Shown: in pieces, positions 11,348-22,185 of the stretch
Layout of the letters: each line of letters starts with the position of its first letter
Numbering within the stretch: position 1 is the first letter of the stretch
From: Isoetes taiwanensis
Taxonomy: Eukaryota; Streptophyta; Lycopodiopsida; Isoetales; Isoetaceae
Length of the DNA: 64,000 nt
Assembly: GCA_021234155.1 (NCBI GenBank)
Contig: JAJEKV010000001.1
Coordinates: forward strand, 25,779,189 to 25,843,188
Direction of reading: 5' to 3'
The notes under the pieces: model-generated
Databases searched by the model: none
The model's input: the letters and a program-made list of their open reading frames with translations, nothing else
Told to the model about the DNA's origin: nothing
Program-made: the position numbers and the translations under genes

Positions 11348-12241
11348 AGAGCCTAGCTCATCGAAGCTGTGGAATCCCTCTATACTCCCTCTTTTCCTTT
11401 AATGCTAAATACTAAATGGTGAGATTGCCGTTTAATTTTTAAATTTTGCAAATTCCCATGGGCCTACTTACGTCAGTTGTATTGGCATATTTGGCTGCAT
11501 GTAGTTGGAGCCAATATTGGTTGCAGGTAGTTGGAGGTGTCCTATTATGATTATATGCCCATCCCCATTCCTAGGATGCATCTAGCCCGATCCCCTTGCA
11601 TGAAGGCTGGCCTGCATGATCCCTGCCGGATCTAAGACTTAGGAGATGTCGATTGGTGGTTGTAGCACGTGCCGCTTTCCATCGAAACCGGAGTGGATGG
11701 CGTCGTTGTTGGCGCATTTAGAAATCATTGTTTATTCACACACATGTAGCTGATTATATATTATACACATGCATAGACATAACATCTATTTCTTCTTTTA
11801 ATATAATACATATTTATAATTCTCTCATTGTTTACCACAACTGATTCTAATCATATTAACTTTTGTCTATATGTCTAATATACCCTCCCTTCACTTTACA
11901 GTTTGTTTTATTACAGTCTGCCATAATTTAATTTTGTATCCCATGCACATCACCTTTATACCATCGTTTAATGCAATTATATTATATATATTGCACCATG
12001 TCTCAAATTTTTACATGTTTACTTGAAGATTAATTACACACAGATGTTGTTCATCATTTGTTATTCATAACTCTCGTTATAACGTTCAATAGTTTGTATA
12101 TAAGACATATATAATTATACTTCTCATTCTATTATATTTTACGGTGCATTCACTCGACACTTTATTATATCAATATTTTCTTTCCACCATACTTTGAAAG
12201 ACTTTTCTTCTTTTGACTATCTCGCATCTTTCCTGACCCAG
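11348..12241. other. AT-rich non-coding stretch
   Basis: Probably starts with the 3' untranslated region of the small gene ending at 11347. No further gene, tail or repeat was recognised. Confidence 0.5.
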
Positions 12242-12421
12242 ACCATTGGAGATATTCTTAAAGGGCCTTTATATATTGAGCCCATTACATTTAAAATTTA
12301 TCCCTCCAATGCCTTAGATCACAAAATTAATCTTCTTCACACCTCCCCCCCCTTCCAATGGTTCTCTTTCTTTTCTCTTTTTTTTTTTCATGTTGACCGG
12401 GTGCCAAACACCCGGTCAACA
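12242..12421. repeat. Dispersed repeat A, copy 1, ending in a GTTGACCGGGTG hairpin
   Basis: About 180 bp starting ACCATTGGAGATATTC. It is nearly identical to 14982-15157. It ends exactly at a hairpin with arms GTTGACCGGGTG and CACCCGGTCAAC. Homology with the second copy stops at the hairpin on the right and at ACCATTGG on the left. No coding. Confidence 0.85.
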
Positions 12422-12528
12422 TCTCGCCCAAACAAAAAATGGGCCGGCCCCCTCGGCCCTCTTACTTCAAATCTTTTCATATGTTCAGTACAATAGTTGG
12501 TCCCTTAGACTCAATAAGAAACACAACC

Positions 12529-12735
12529 GAAGTTTTGATATCCGAGACTTCCAACTCAAAAAATGATGATAATAATAATTTGGAGGTTTTAGGGTGTACT
12601 CCAACACCATATAATAATTGAAGTTTTGATATCCGAGACTTTGAACTCGATAGAATGATGATAACAATTGGTGATAATAACCGAAGTTTTGATATCCGAG
12701 ACTTCGAACTCGATAGAATGATGATAATAAAGTGA
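12529..12735. repeat. Threefold repeat of a GAAGTTTTGATATCCGAGAC word
   Basis: The word followed by AACTC and AATGATGATAA occurs at 12529, 12620 and 12683, so spacing is 91 then 63 bp. The last two copies are closest. No coding or known family. Confidence 0.75.
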
Positions 12736-13440
12736 GTGCCATGATAATAATAGAAAATCAATGGTAATTTCGGGCTTTGGGGAAAGACACATGTAATGCT
12801 TGGGGCAAGATGGCTATATTTTTTGGCAAAAATGATATAAGGAAAAAGGGGCGGCGCCCAAACAAAAAATTGTGGCAATGTTGTAGCAATAGGGCAAAAA
12901 TGATGTTTTGAGGCAACAAGGATGGACCATAATTTTTAGACAAGGAAAAAATGGTAAAGGAACATTATTGTAAGGGTGAGAAAATATTAGCAAAAAATGA
13001 AAGCAATGATTAGGAAATGGAATGAAAGGGTGAGAAAAAATTGGAAGCAAATGTTAGAAAATAAATGAAAGGGTGAAAGAATAAAGAACATGGAAAGAAT
13101 AGAATAGAATAGTTTTTTTAATGTCCACGGAGACCAATAGGTCATGGGACCCATACAATGGGCTAGTACAATCATTACTACTAGGATTAAAAAACCCCTG
13201 CCTCGAAAGGTTTTCAAGGGAAAAACCTTTGCAGTAATGATGATACTAGACAAGCGGAGATAATGACTACTGAGGGAAGCAAAGGTTAGAAAATGAGATG
13301 AAAGGAAAAATAAAAAACATGAAAAGCAAAGGTTAAAAGAAAGCAAAGGTTAGAAAAAGAAATGAAAGGAGAAAATAAAATAAAAAAAAAGCAAAGGGTT
13401 AAAAAAGCGTAAAAAGGTAAAGGTTATGGCGGATGGAGCA
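12736..13440. other. Purine-rich, strand-asymmetric tract with degenerate GAAAGG repeats
   Basis: The + strand is strongly biased to A and G (recurring AATGAAAGGGTGAGAAAA, AAAGCAAAGGTTAGAAAA). It is interrupted at 13096-13245 by a LINE-type 3' end. No gene recognised. Confidence 0.6.
13096..13245 (-). mobile_element. Orphan LINE-type 3' end (or SINE) with ATTCT tail
   Basis: Read on the minus strand this ends with GTCC, an inner stem GACC-tatt-GGTC, closing GGAC, then ATTAAAAAAA and ATTCT repeats (seen on + as GAATAGAATAGAATAG at 13096). The same architecture ends LINE-3 at 50432-50500 and the piece at 16718-16785. Only about 130 bp is present, without RT coding, so it is either a very short truncated insertion or a SINE borrowing the LINE 3' end. 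Confidence 0.5.
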
Positions 13441-14773
13441 GAGGTCGGCGAACAAAGCCGGCTGCCCTTCCTTCCTTTCTCTTTTTATGTTACAGATTCA
13501 GCACGCAGGTGCTTGTTGCATTTCTTCCCCTTTTTAATGGTAGAGCAGATGCTACAAGGATATGGCAGAAGGGTATGATGGCAAAACCAGGCTGCTATGG
13601 CATTCTTTCCTCTTTCTTCTCTGTATTACTCTTCTGGAGATGGTCGCAGAGATTTGGTTATGGCATAATGCTAGGGCAAAGGTTTTTTGTGTGCAAGGTA
13701 GTAATAGAAAATTCGGATCTGGCTTAAAAAGAAAGAAAAAACAGAAGAAATGACCTTTGAATTGCAATTAGGAATAGAAAGAGAGAGCAAGGTGCAGCGA
13801 TGGAGAATGGGCTATGTTTTTGCATTTGTAGCAGAGCTATGGTTTCTTCGCAGGATCAGGGGGCAAGATGGGAGCATTAGGCCAGGAAAAAAGAACAAAT
13901 TTTCTGGAGGCCTGGCTTTGCTGGCTCTCTCGAAATAAATCAAGAAGTATAGTATCTACAATATCCTCCACCACATAGATTTAAAGTATCAAGAAACCCA
14001 AAAAAACATGAAGATTCGAGCAGCTTCTTTCTTGATTTTTCTTCTTTCTGCAGCATCTTTAAGCATCTTCAAGCAACAAGCAGTGAACATAGAAGGGAGC
14101 AGAGCCAACAGTGCAGAGATCAGGGATAAAAATGGAGTGGAGCAATTTTCTTCGGATAAATCATGGAGAGCTGGCAATAGCGAACTCTCCTTAAATATAT
14201 TGAAGCAGAACCTTGCATTATCTCAGCAGAGAGAAAGAACAGGGAGAGCCTGCAACAGTTTTCATCATCAACAGTCTTCCAAGTACATAAGATCCACTGC
14301 CTCTTCTATAGAATCCTAGGTAAGTCTGTAAGCAACCCGAAATGAACAAAGACTGCTCCAAATAAATCTGTAAACAATGACTGCTCCAAATAAATTTGCA
14401 GCACCAAAATGATCTGGGGAAACATCAGATCTCGGTAGAACCTCCATTTTGTTGGCGGATTTTTCCCACAATCCCCAACAAGTGGCCTCAAAGGCAAAAA
14501 TCAGGATCACTTTGGATGCTGCAATATGAAATCAGAAACTGCAATATGAAATCAGTGTGGAAGAAGAGATTTGAAGAGAACTTAGAAGAATAAACTTTGG
14601 GCCCAAAAGAAATTTATATAAGCACAAACTTCAAATACAAAAGGGTCCCTCCATGTCTCTGAACTATGGAGGGGCCTTTGATCCAGTTCGAGGAGGAGCT
14701 GCCACCATCCCCAAGAACTTGGAGCAAGGCAAGAGGAGGAGCTCGTGCTCCTCAAAAATCTTTTATAAACAAC
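13441..14773. other. Non-coding stretch with one weak open frame
   Basis: Contains only the candidate at 14008-14319. Two CTGCTCCAAATAAAT words near 14350 and 14385 form a small direct repeat. No other feature seen. Confidence 0.4.
14008..14319 (+). CDS. Weak candidate: small secreted protein frame
   Basis: A 103-codon frame from an ATG whose first residues (KIRAASFLIFLLSAASLS) look like a signal peptide, followed by a polar tail. No cysteine pattern, no known domain and no visible intron. It could equally be chance. Listed only because of the hydrophobic leader. Confidence 0.2.
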   Translation: MKIRAASFLIFLLSAASLSIFKQQAVNIEGSRANSAEIRDKNGVEQFSSDKSWRAGNSELSLNILKQNLALSQQRERTGRACNSFHHQQSSKYIRSTASSIES

Positions 14774-14960
14774 ACTTTTCATCTTGACCTTTAATTTTTG
14801 CCTCTTAATCTCCACCTTTGATCTTGCCTCTTCATCTTAACCTTTAATTTTGACCTCTTAATCTCCACCTTTGATCTTGCCTCTTCATCTTAACCTTTAA
14901 TTTTGGTCTTTTAATCTCCACCTTTGATCTTGCCTCTTCATCTTAACCTTTAATTTCAAC
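14774..14960. repeat. 53-bp tandem repeat, about 3.5 copies
   Basis: The unit starts ATCTTGCCTCTTCATCTTAA and recurs at 14821, 14874 and 14927, a constant 53-bp step, with a partial first copy upstream. It abuts repeat A copy 2. Pyrimidine-rich, no coding. Confidence 0.85.
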
Positions 14961-14981
14961 CCATCTCCACCCGTTGTTTCA

Positions 14982-15157
14982 ACCATTGGAGATATTCTTA
15001 AAGGGCCTTTATATATTGAGCCCATTACATTTAAAATTTATCCCTCCAATGCCTTAGATCACAAAATTAATCTTCTTCACACCTCCCCCCCTTCCAATGG
15101 TTCTCTTTCTTTTCTCTTTTTTTTCATGTTGACCGGGTGCCAAAAACCCGGTCAACA
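14982..15157. repeat. Dispersed repeat A, copy 2
   Basis: Second copy of the element at 12242-12421, ending in the same GTTGACCGGGT hairpin with a one-base change in the loop. Flanks of the two copies differ, and no target-site duplication bounds the 2.9 kb between them, so independent insertion is more likely than a pair of LTRs. Confidence 0.85.
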
Positions 15158-16180
15158 CACATATACATATAAGAAGTGGTAATGTATCTTGATTTGGGAT
15201 CGATAGTCTAGAGATTTTGTATGACGATATTTTGTTATCGCATTGAATTACTGGACCTAATAATTATGAGGATTGGCCATAGACCACGTTAGAAAGGTAC
15301 CATATTAATGTGGAAACTGGATTATAAGTACCTAGCTAATGAAAGGGAGATCACTTTAGAAGTGCAGGTTTCGACAATGGTGGTGAAGGTATAGAATGTT
15401 GAGCCGACATTGTATAGCTATTACTACTTGAATCGAGGTATAATTCGTGAAAAGGTAGAGAATAATGGGATGTGAGGACGCGGATCCATAACTACGGGTT
15501 ATAAAACTACGAATACATAGTGTTTCGTAAGGAGATTGATGTTCCTGAGGTGTGCAATACAGATGCAAGGGTATGCATGAGTAAGATGACCACGTAGCCA
15601 CGTGGATACGCTTATCTTGCTAGCAAAAGGTGCAACCATCTGAAAGCCACAAGGTATGTTGGAGCTTTGGTGAAGCTAGACTATGAAGGAAAGTTGAACT
15701 CCAACTAGTGATACATTAGGAAGGCAAGTAATGTACCCACACGACAAGTGGGAGACAAGAGGTGCTTGAAAGTTGTTGTAAACAACATTTCAAAGAGAGA
15801 AAATTTGAAGGGACGCTTTGAATAGTCCAAAGTCTGGAATATATACAAGGTAGATGCCCAATGAACATCTTACAAAGGAGAATGTGCTCCGGACTTAGTA
15901 TCATGTGAGTATCCCGAGGAGTAGCTCCGCGTTGTTATATGCGTAGTAGGACCATTTAAGGCTATGACAAGGAAAAGAAAGGGTGTATAATAGAACTTTG
16001 AGTGCACCATGCATATGTATATGGAAATAATGAAGATAATTCCTACAGTAGACGTTAAGTATGTTCACTAGGAACTTAGGGCGGCATCTCTCACTGTAGT
16101 ATTTGTGATTAGAACTCGAGGCCTCGTAAAAGTAAAACTGGACCAGTGAAGGTATAAGACAAAAACTACAAGAGCCTCAG
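15158..16180. other. Non-coding stretch upstream of LINE-2
   Basis: No open frame of note and no recognised repeat. It may be old retroelement DNA; text such as GTACCCACACGACAAGTGGG near 15733 looks structured but is unassigned. Confidence 0.4.
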
Positions 16181-16650
16181 AGTAAAAGGTGGACGGGGCA
16201 AGCTACGGGACAGAGAGGCTAAGCCTCCGCCGTACACCAGGATAGCGAGGGCTAGACCCACCAACTGGTAACCCAGACCACTAAAAACTCGTTAACGTCT
16301 GGAGAACAGCATGTGACTTTTAGCGGGGTATGAAGAATACCTCATCTGTCGAAAATTGTCGACATGGAGTAAAAGGTGGACGGGGCAAGTTACGGGACAG
16401 AGAGGCTAAGCCTCCGCTGTACACCAGGATAGCGAGGGCTAGACCCACCAACTGGTAACCCGGACCACTAAAAACTCGTTAACATTTCGAGAACAACATA
16501 TGACTTTTAGCGGGGTATGAAGAATACCTCATTTGTCGACACATGGTCGAGAAGGAGTATGGGGCAAATTATGGACTGAGGGGTATAACCCCCGCCATAA
16601 GCCAGGATAGCGCGGGCACGGCCCCCAACTGGATCCGGATCACCAAAAGG
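16181..16650 (+). repeat. LINE-2 5' leader monomers (two full, one partial)
   Basis: A 187-bp unit starts AGTAAAAGGTGGACGGGGCA at 16181 and again at 16368; a diverged third unit covers about 16551-16650. Each holds the same fold: TACGG pairs with CCGTA around a hairpin (GAGGC-TAA-GCCTC in units 1 and 2, GGGG-TATAA-CCCC in unit 3), then ACCAG or CCAG pairs with CTGGT or CTGG around a second GGG...CCC hairpin. GAYAG-type motifs sit on the 5' side of both hairpins. The same fold in diverged sequence precedes ORF1 of LINE-3. Position suggests a tandem promoter or structured RNA leader, as inference. Confidence 0.8.
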
Positions 16651-16717
16651 GCAGACATACAAAAATACAAAAATACATAACCAGAGAAATACAGAGATAC
16701 AGAAGTGCAGAAGTACA

Positions 16718-16785
16718 GAATGAGAATGAGAATGATTTTTTATCGTCCGCTGAGGCCAATCGGCCTATGGGCAGAACGGACGGAA
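16718..16785 (-). mobile_element. Orphan LINE-type 3' end with stem-loop, inside the LINE-2 leader
   Basis: On the minus strand: GTCCG, inner stem AGGCC-GA-TTGGCCT, CGGAC, GATAAAAAAT and a CATTCT-type repeat tail (GAATGAGAATGAGAATGA on +). It matches the 3' end of LINE-3 in architecture but lies in opposite orientation to LINE-2, so it appears to be a tiny separate insertion or SINE. Confidence 0.45.
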
Positions 16786-17111
16786 TATTGACACGTAAAT
16801 ACATAATCAATGCATGCAGGCAGCTACCAAACTAACCGGCCCAGAAAGGATCAATCTCGGCCAACAGACGAAGAGGAAATGCGACAATACTGGGAAGGAG
16901 ATCGAATAATAATAAAAGAGACGGGCGGAATAATTATGGACATTTTGAAATTCAAATTAAAAACGGTAATTTTAAATAAAAATACCGTTTAGAAGAAGGA
17001 GATATATACCCTTGAGGAGGCATTGCGGCTATCCTACCAGAGAGAGTCTAGTACAAGCGCACTGCCCAAAGTCACCACAGAGCTCACAGAGCCCTCTCGC
17101 AAACAGAAGCT

Positions 17112-17983
17112 ATGGCCGACAGTATCAACAGCAGCCAGCAGAGGAGAGCGGAGTCAGCGAGAGTGCCAGTAAGACAGCAGGACCTTAGGAATTTCCTGGC
17201 ACAGATGGACAAGCAGTTGGAATCGAAGATCCCGAACATGGATGCACTCAACGCGCTGGCTGAACATCGCTAGTATGGACGTGAGATTAGGAGGGGTGGA
17301 GAGGACGAACGAGGAAATGCAGCGCAGAATGAACGAGATCGAAGAGGAGAAAGCAAAGATTCTGCAAAGGTTGGTTGAATTAGAGAAATCAAATGTTGAG
17401 TTGGATGCATGGGAGTCATTTGATAGGATAAAGCCACATATAATGGAATATGAGGAGCAGAGTAAAATTAAGCATGATGTTAGGCTAATTGGGGTAACGG
17501 AGAGACCTAATGAGGATATATATCGAGTTACTGCAGAAGTGATAGAGACAGTGTTCAAGGAACACAGGAGCGTCATTGTCAAGGCACTACGGTCAGGCCA
17601 GTGGAGGGGGAGATCGAGGCATATAAACCTGACATTGAGGGACTTGGCAACCAAAGAAAGAATCTTGCGGATGGGATCCAGATTAAGTACAGGAGTCTCT
17701 AACGGTAATGCAGCGACAGGGGCTACACAGGGAGTTAGCCAAAGCCAGAGAGCTGAACCAAGCAGGGATGCAGGCGGGAGTCAAGAATGGCAAAGTCTAC
17801 CTTCACAAGAGGGTAAGGGAACAAACGACCCAACCGCAAGAACAAACAGCGGAGGTACATGGAATAGCAAAATCGACGGAAGCAGAAAAGGAAAACATAC
17901 ACCCCCTGAAGGCAATACAACAGGGGCAGGAGAGCAGATTGCTGGGGGGGAGCACTGAGGGCGATCACGCTAGAGGGGAATAA
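17112..17983 (+). pseudogene. LINE-2 ORF1 (coiled coil plus RRM-like), frameshifted
   Basis: Starts MADSINSSQQRRAESARV; a stop and frame change near 17270, then ERTNEEMQRRMNEIEEEKAK (coiled coil), SFDRIKPHIMEYEEQ, KHDVRLIGVTERPNEDIYRV and RHINLTLRDLATKERIL. A second shift near 17705 moves the rest (MQRQGLHRELAKARELNQAG) to another frame. Its intact relative is at 54015-55046. By homology to L1 ORF1p it would be a trimeric RNA-binding protein of the retrotransposition particle. The coiled coil starts later than in LINE-3 because of the frame break. Confidence 0.85.
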
Positions 17984-18269
17984 GAACAGAGAAGCAGGAA
18001 GAAGCGGAAGCGGGGGAAACGAAAACCGAACAACACAGGCAGGGTTCGGGGGGCCAACCCCGACAATGAAGACAAGAGGAAGACCGAGAAGAACAGGCAA
18101 TGGTACAGAAGGCACGGAAACCCCGAAGGAGCAACCCCGAGGGAAAAGACGCTGACAATATGGTACTGGAATTGTACCGGGTACACGTGGGATGATGGAG
18201 AGAGACTAGAAGGTGTCCACGCTGTGACATAATATGCCTGGCAAAAACATGGGAGCATAACATCAAGAG

Positions 18270-20682
18270 GCTGCCAGAGGAAGAAGGATACCAGCTGTTC
18301 ACGTGCTGGAAAGACAAGGATTTCAAGATAGGGAGGGGAAGTGCAGGTCTGGCATGTTATGTAAAGAATAGTATAGCTAACAGTGCATGTATGTTACATT
18401 CAGATATCAATAAAAGATATATGGTGTTGAATATCCAATTGAAAAACAAACAAGATATATTTCTGATAATTACATATTATCCGCCAAACAGTGATAAGCT
18501 AGAATTGCTGGACCCAGGGGAAAATATGATGAAATGGAAAGAACATGGACCACTAATACTAGTGGGGGACTTCAATGCCAGAACCAGACAGGAACATGCA
18601 CAAAGCACAGACACGGATGAGAAGGATGGGCAAATAACGTACACGGCAAGGACACAGGAATGGCAGAGGGATACAGAGGATAAGGCAGAGGTCAACGCTA
18701 GAGGTGAATTACTGCTGGAAGTATGCACGACAACAGGGATGATCATAGCTAATGGAGTAAAAAAATGGAAGGGATCGGGGGGTTTTACAAGCCAGAATGC
18801 ACATGGCAAGAGCATAGTAGTGGATTATGTAATCTTGAACGACCAAGCAGTAGGGAGAATAGAAGGACTAGTGCTACAGGAATGGCAGACTGGAAAAAGG
18901 GAAAGCCATAGACCGATCAAATTAACACTCAGAATGGATGGGACGCCACAGATTAACAACACAGGGAGAGAGGAGGATAAGAAAGCCAGAGTGAGGATCC
19001 AATTCCAAGAGAAATACACAGATACATTCATACAAACACTCAGGGAGGAATTGGGAAAATGGGAATGGGGAGAGCACAACGCAAATGACAATGGAAATAC
19101 CCTCAATGATATCATGGTAAGAGTAGCAACAGATGTGTTTGGGAAAAGGAACAGAACTAGAAAGAACAGGGCATTCAGAACATCAGTATGGTATGACGAC
19201 GAGTGTAGAGAGCAGAAAAGGAAAACAAAAGAACACAGAGGAAAGGAGACATACCAGAAAGAAAAGGCAACATACATAAGATTGCTAAAGAAGAAACGGT
19301 ATAATAACCTGCTACAACACCAATGGTATTTGGGAAAATTGTTGAAGAAACAGCCCCGAAGATTTTGGAGGGGACTCAAACAGAAGGGAGGGGACAATAA
19401 TATGAAAACAAGGAATGAACAAGACGGTATTGGAACAACGGGATGGGAGAATTACCTGGATAAATTGTATAAGACAGGGGCACCTCCAGTACCAATACCA
19501 ATACCAATGTTGCAAGATAAGGACAAACCATGCTTCAACATGCTAGAAGTAATGATAGCCCTAAACAAGATGGCTAATCATAAAGCACCGGATCTATATG
19601 GCCTGACCGTGGAATTGCTGAAATGTGTCGAGACATAAATTGGCAGACAGGTCACAGACATCTTCAACGGCATCATACACACAGGGCTTCCAGACAGATG
19701 GACATATAACAGAGTTATACCTCTACATAAGGCAGGAAGCAGGCAGGACCCAGGGAACTATAGGACGATAATGGTGAGCTCCATTTTTGCAAAATGGTTT
19801 GGAAAAGTACTGGATAACAAATTAAAGAAATGGGCAGAAGAAGGAAACAGGAGAGCACAAGGGCAAGTAGGATTCAGGCCGGAAAACTCAACCACCGATC
19901 ATCTAGTAGTGACTCTTCGGATATTAATAGAACAGAACAAAGCGCAGGGAAGGAAGATCATCTGTTGCTTTGTAGATTTCAGGAAAGCATTCGACACGGT
20001 CCCAAGGGAGAAGCTATTACAAAGATTGATGGACATGCAAGCCCCGATAAATATGGTAGGGTCGATTGCAAGACTATACCATAAGGTATATGCTAAGATA
20101 GAACAAGGAGGACAGCCAATAATCTGTGACACGGGCGTAAAGCAGGGCTGCCCGTTATCCCCAACTCTGTTTGGAATATACATAGATGCTTTGCAAGGAT
20201 ACATAGCAGAACAGCAAGGGGACAAATACGCCCCTACACTAGGAGACACGAAGGTACCAATTATGCTATATGCTGATGATCTAAGCATGATGACCACAAA
20301 AAACAAAGGGATGCACAGACTGCTAAAGATTCTAGAACAATTCTGTGAGGAAACAGGGCTGACTGTAAACCTAGCAAAAACTAAGATAGTCATCTTTGGT
20401 CATAAGAATAGACATAGACCCTTCAGATATAAGGAAAAAGAAATAAAGGAAGCAACGGAATACAGATATCTAGGGTACGACGCGCATGGCACGGGGAAAT
20501 GGGCCAAAGGAGCGGACGCCAGGTTCCAATCAGCTGAAGGGAGTTATTTCAACATGAAGAATTTTTGCAACAGAAGCAGAATAATTGACTGGGACATCAA
20601 ATGTTACTTATTCAGTGCAATGGTAGCCACCACTCAGTTATATGGGGCAGAAGCCTGGGGGCCAGGCCTAACAGATAGAATG
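18270..20682 (+). pseudogene. LINE-2 ORF2: endonuclease and reverse transcriptase, truncated
   Basis: Endonuclease: LFTCWKDKDFKIGRGSAGLA near 18295, then ITYYPPNSDKLELL, GDFNARTRQEHA (catalytic GDFN-type box) and ESHRPIKLTLR (SDH-type box). RT: MANHKAPDLYGLTVELLK, a TAA at about 19636, SSIFAKWFGKVLDN, CCFVDFRKAFDTVPREKL, GVKQGCPLSPTLFGIYIDAL, and YADD at 20269-20280, then GLTVNLAKTKIVIFG and YRYLGYDAHG. Motif order is endonuclease then RT, without RNase H, as in L1-like LINEs. The catalytic residues are intact but the stop at 19636 and missing C-terminus abolish function. Confidence 0.88.
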
Positions 20683-21537
20683 TCACCATCTTCTTGCTTA
20701 CCTGTCGCCCCCTGTCCTATGTTTTCCCGGCTTCGGCTTGTTCGCCACCCTTTTTCGTTCAACTTCTGTCCCTGCCGTAGCATGGTCCATCTTTCTTTGC
20801 TTTTTGTCTGCTATCTTTTCTCATTTGTTATCAAAGGTATCCTGCTATCATATATCCTGCCAACTTACCCCTGTCTATGTCCGTTGGTGGAACCGGATCG
20901 CCCATATTTTGAAGCTCTTCCTCCTGTTACCATATGTTAACCGAAATGTCTTGTTGCTTGATCCTATGTTGAGTGTATGAGGATATCCGCAATTCTCCAA
21001 CCATTTGTTCATTTTCGTCATGGAGTATAATGCTTTAGACCACAATCAATTCATACTAAGTAGTCAATCTAGGCTATACAACGAAGTTATTTCATCAGTG
21101 GCAACCATTACTTCCGATTTACTATTCAAAATTTCTCAAAACTGAGATAATACAAGCGTGTACATATAACACGTAAACATTCAGCCATGATTAAAGCATG
21201 GTATTCTTTCATGAGGTATACTTAATCCATCTAAACAGTCATACTCAACCGAGGGCTGTTACAGATTACCCATCTTAACAATTGGCAGGGATCATATCTG
21301 ATGCATAAACTAACGAGAATTGATTCAAAAGGAAGACAAAAAACAAGAGTAGAAAGCCAGAATAATTGTCCATTTAAATAGAAAGCCAGAATAATTGTTA
21401 TTGATAGCAGAATGTAAGTAATTCTTAACAACAAGAGACTAAGCATATTACCATATCTAAAAGATCCAGTGAACTCCAAAGTAAACTTGAAACGAGCATG
21501 AAATAATGATGAATTTAAAACACGAAACGAAATCTCA
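20683..21537. other. Non-coding stretch after the LINE-2 break
   Basis: 20683-20980 is pyrimidine-rich on +, as if an A-rich element lay on the other strand, but I could not match it to either LINE. 20980-21537 is AT-rich with no gene. Confidence 0.4.
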
Positions 21538-22185
21538 AAAAATCAATATATTCATAGCATAAATTCGTGCTAAATGCCTCATTTACTCCATTTTTTTGCT
21601 TTGTGCCTCCATTAGCTCATTTGTCCTATCATGATTCCGCGTATTTACCTCTTTGTGTTTCTTTTTTCCATGGTTCATTTGTACATTTGTATAACACTAA
21701 TATAGGTTTTTTGATTCCATATATTTTTATTTGTTTGACCTGTTCTCTCTCGCCTTTGCTAACTCTTTGCTACTCGTTTTGTTTCTTCAATAATTACATT
21801 AGTGTCTATTGTTTTACTTTCTTCCATAGTTACATTAGTGTCTATTGTTTTACAATCTCACATGTTCGTCGATATCCAAGAGAACTCTTCATGAGAACAC
21901 AATAGAATCTACGTAAGGAGATTGCTAATTTTTATCTAGGGCAGTCTCTTTTCCTTTTTTCTCTCCTCACACAACCCTTTGTTTCGGAATTGCAATCTGA
22001 CTACATAAAACATTGGTCAAAGGCCAAAACAAAAGTCCCAAGACCTTTTCCCACGCCAGCACGCTCATCCTCCGATACTCGTTCTCCAATACCGATATCA
22101 AGCTGAATCCTCCCTGTATATAACACGCTCATCCTCCGATACTCGTTTTCCAATACCATATCAGATTGAATATTAGTTGGACAAG

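Larger units (their letters stand above)
17112..20682 (+). mobile_element. LINE-2: non-LTR retrotransposon, 5' complete, 3' truncated
   Basis: ORF1 starts at ATG 17112; endonuclease and RT follow. The RT frame stops matching its relative LINE-3 after GAEAWGPGLTDR at about 20682, so the C-terminal region of roughly 270 residues with the CCHC-like finger, the 3' UTR and the tail are missing. With the monomer leader the element starts at about 16181. The downstream DNA turns abruptly pyrimidine-rich on +, opposite to the LINE's own bias, so an inversion or recombination at the break is possible. The element is inactive because of frameshifts in ORF1 and around the ORF1-ORF2 junction. Confidence 0.9.

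Noticed and set aside
12242-15157. LTR retrotransposon with 180-bp LTRs
   Set aside because: No TG...CA ends, primer-binding site, polypurine tract or matching target-site duplication around the pair.
15158-16180. Copia-type retroelement upstream of LINE-2
   Set aside because: A few words looked structured, but no integrase, RT, prim-site or LTR could be supported.
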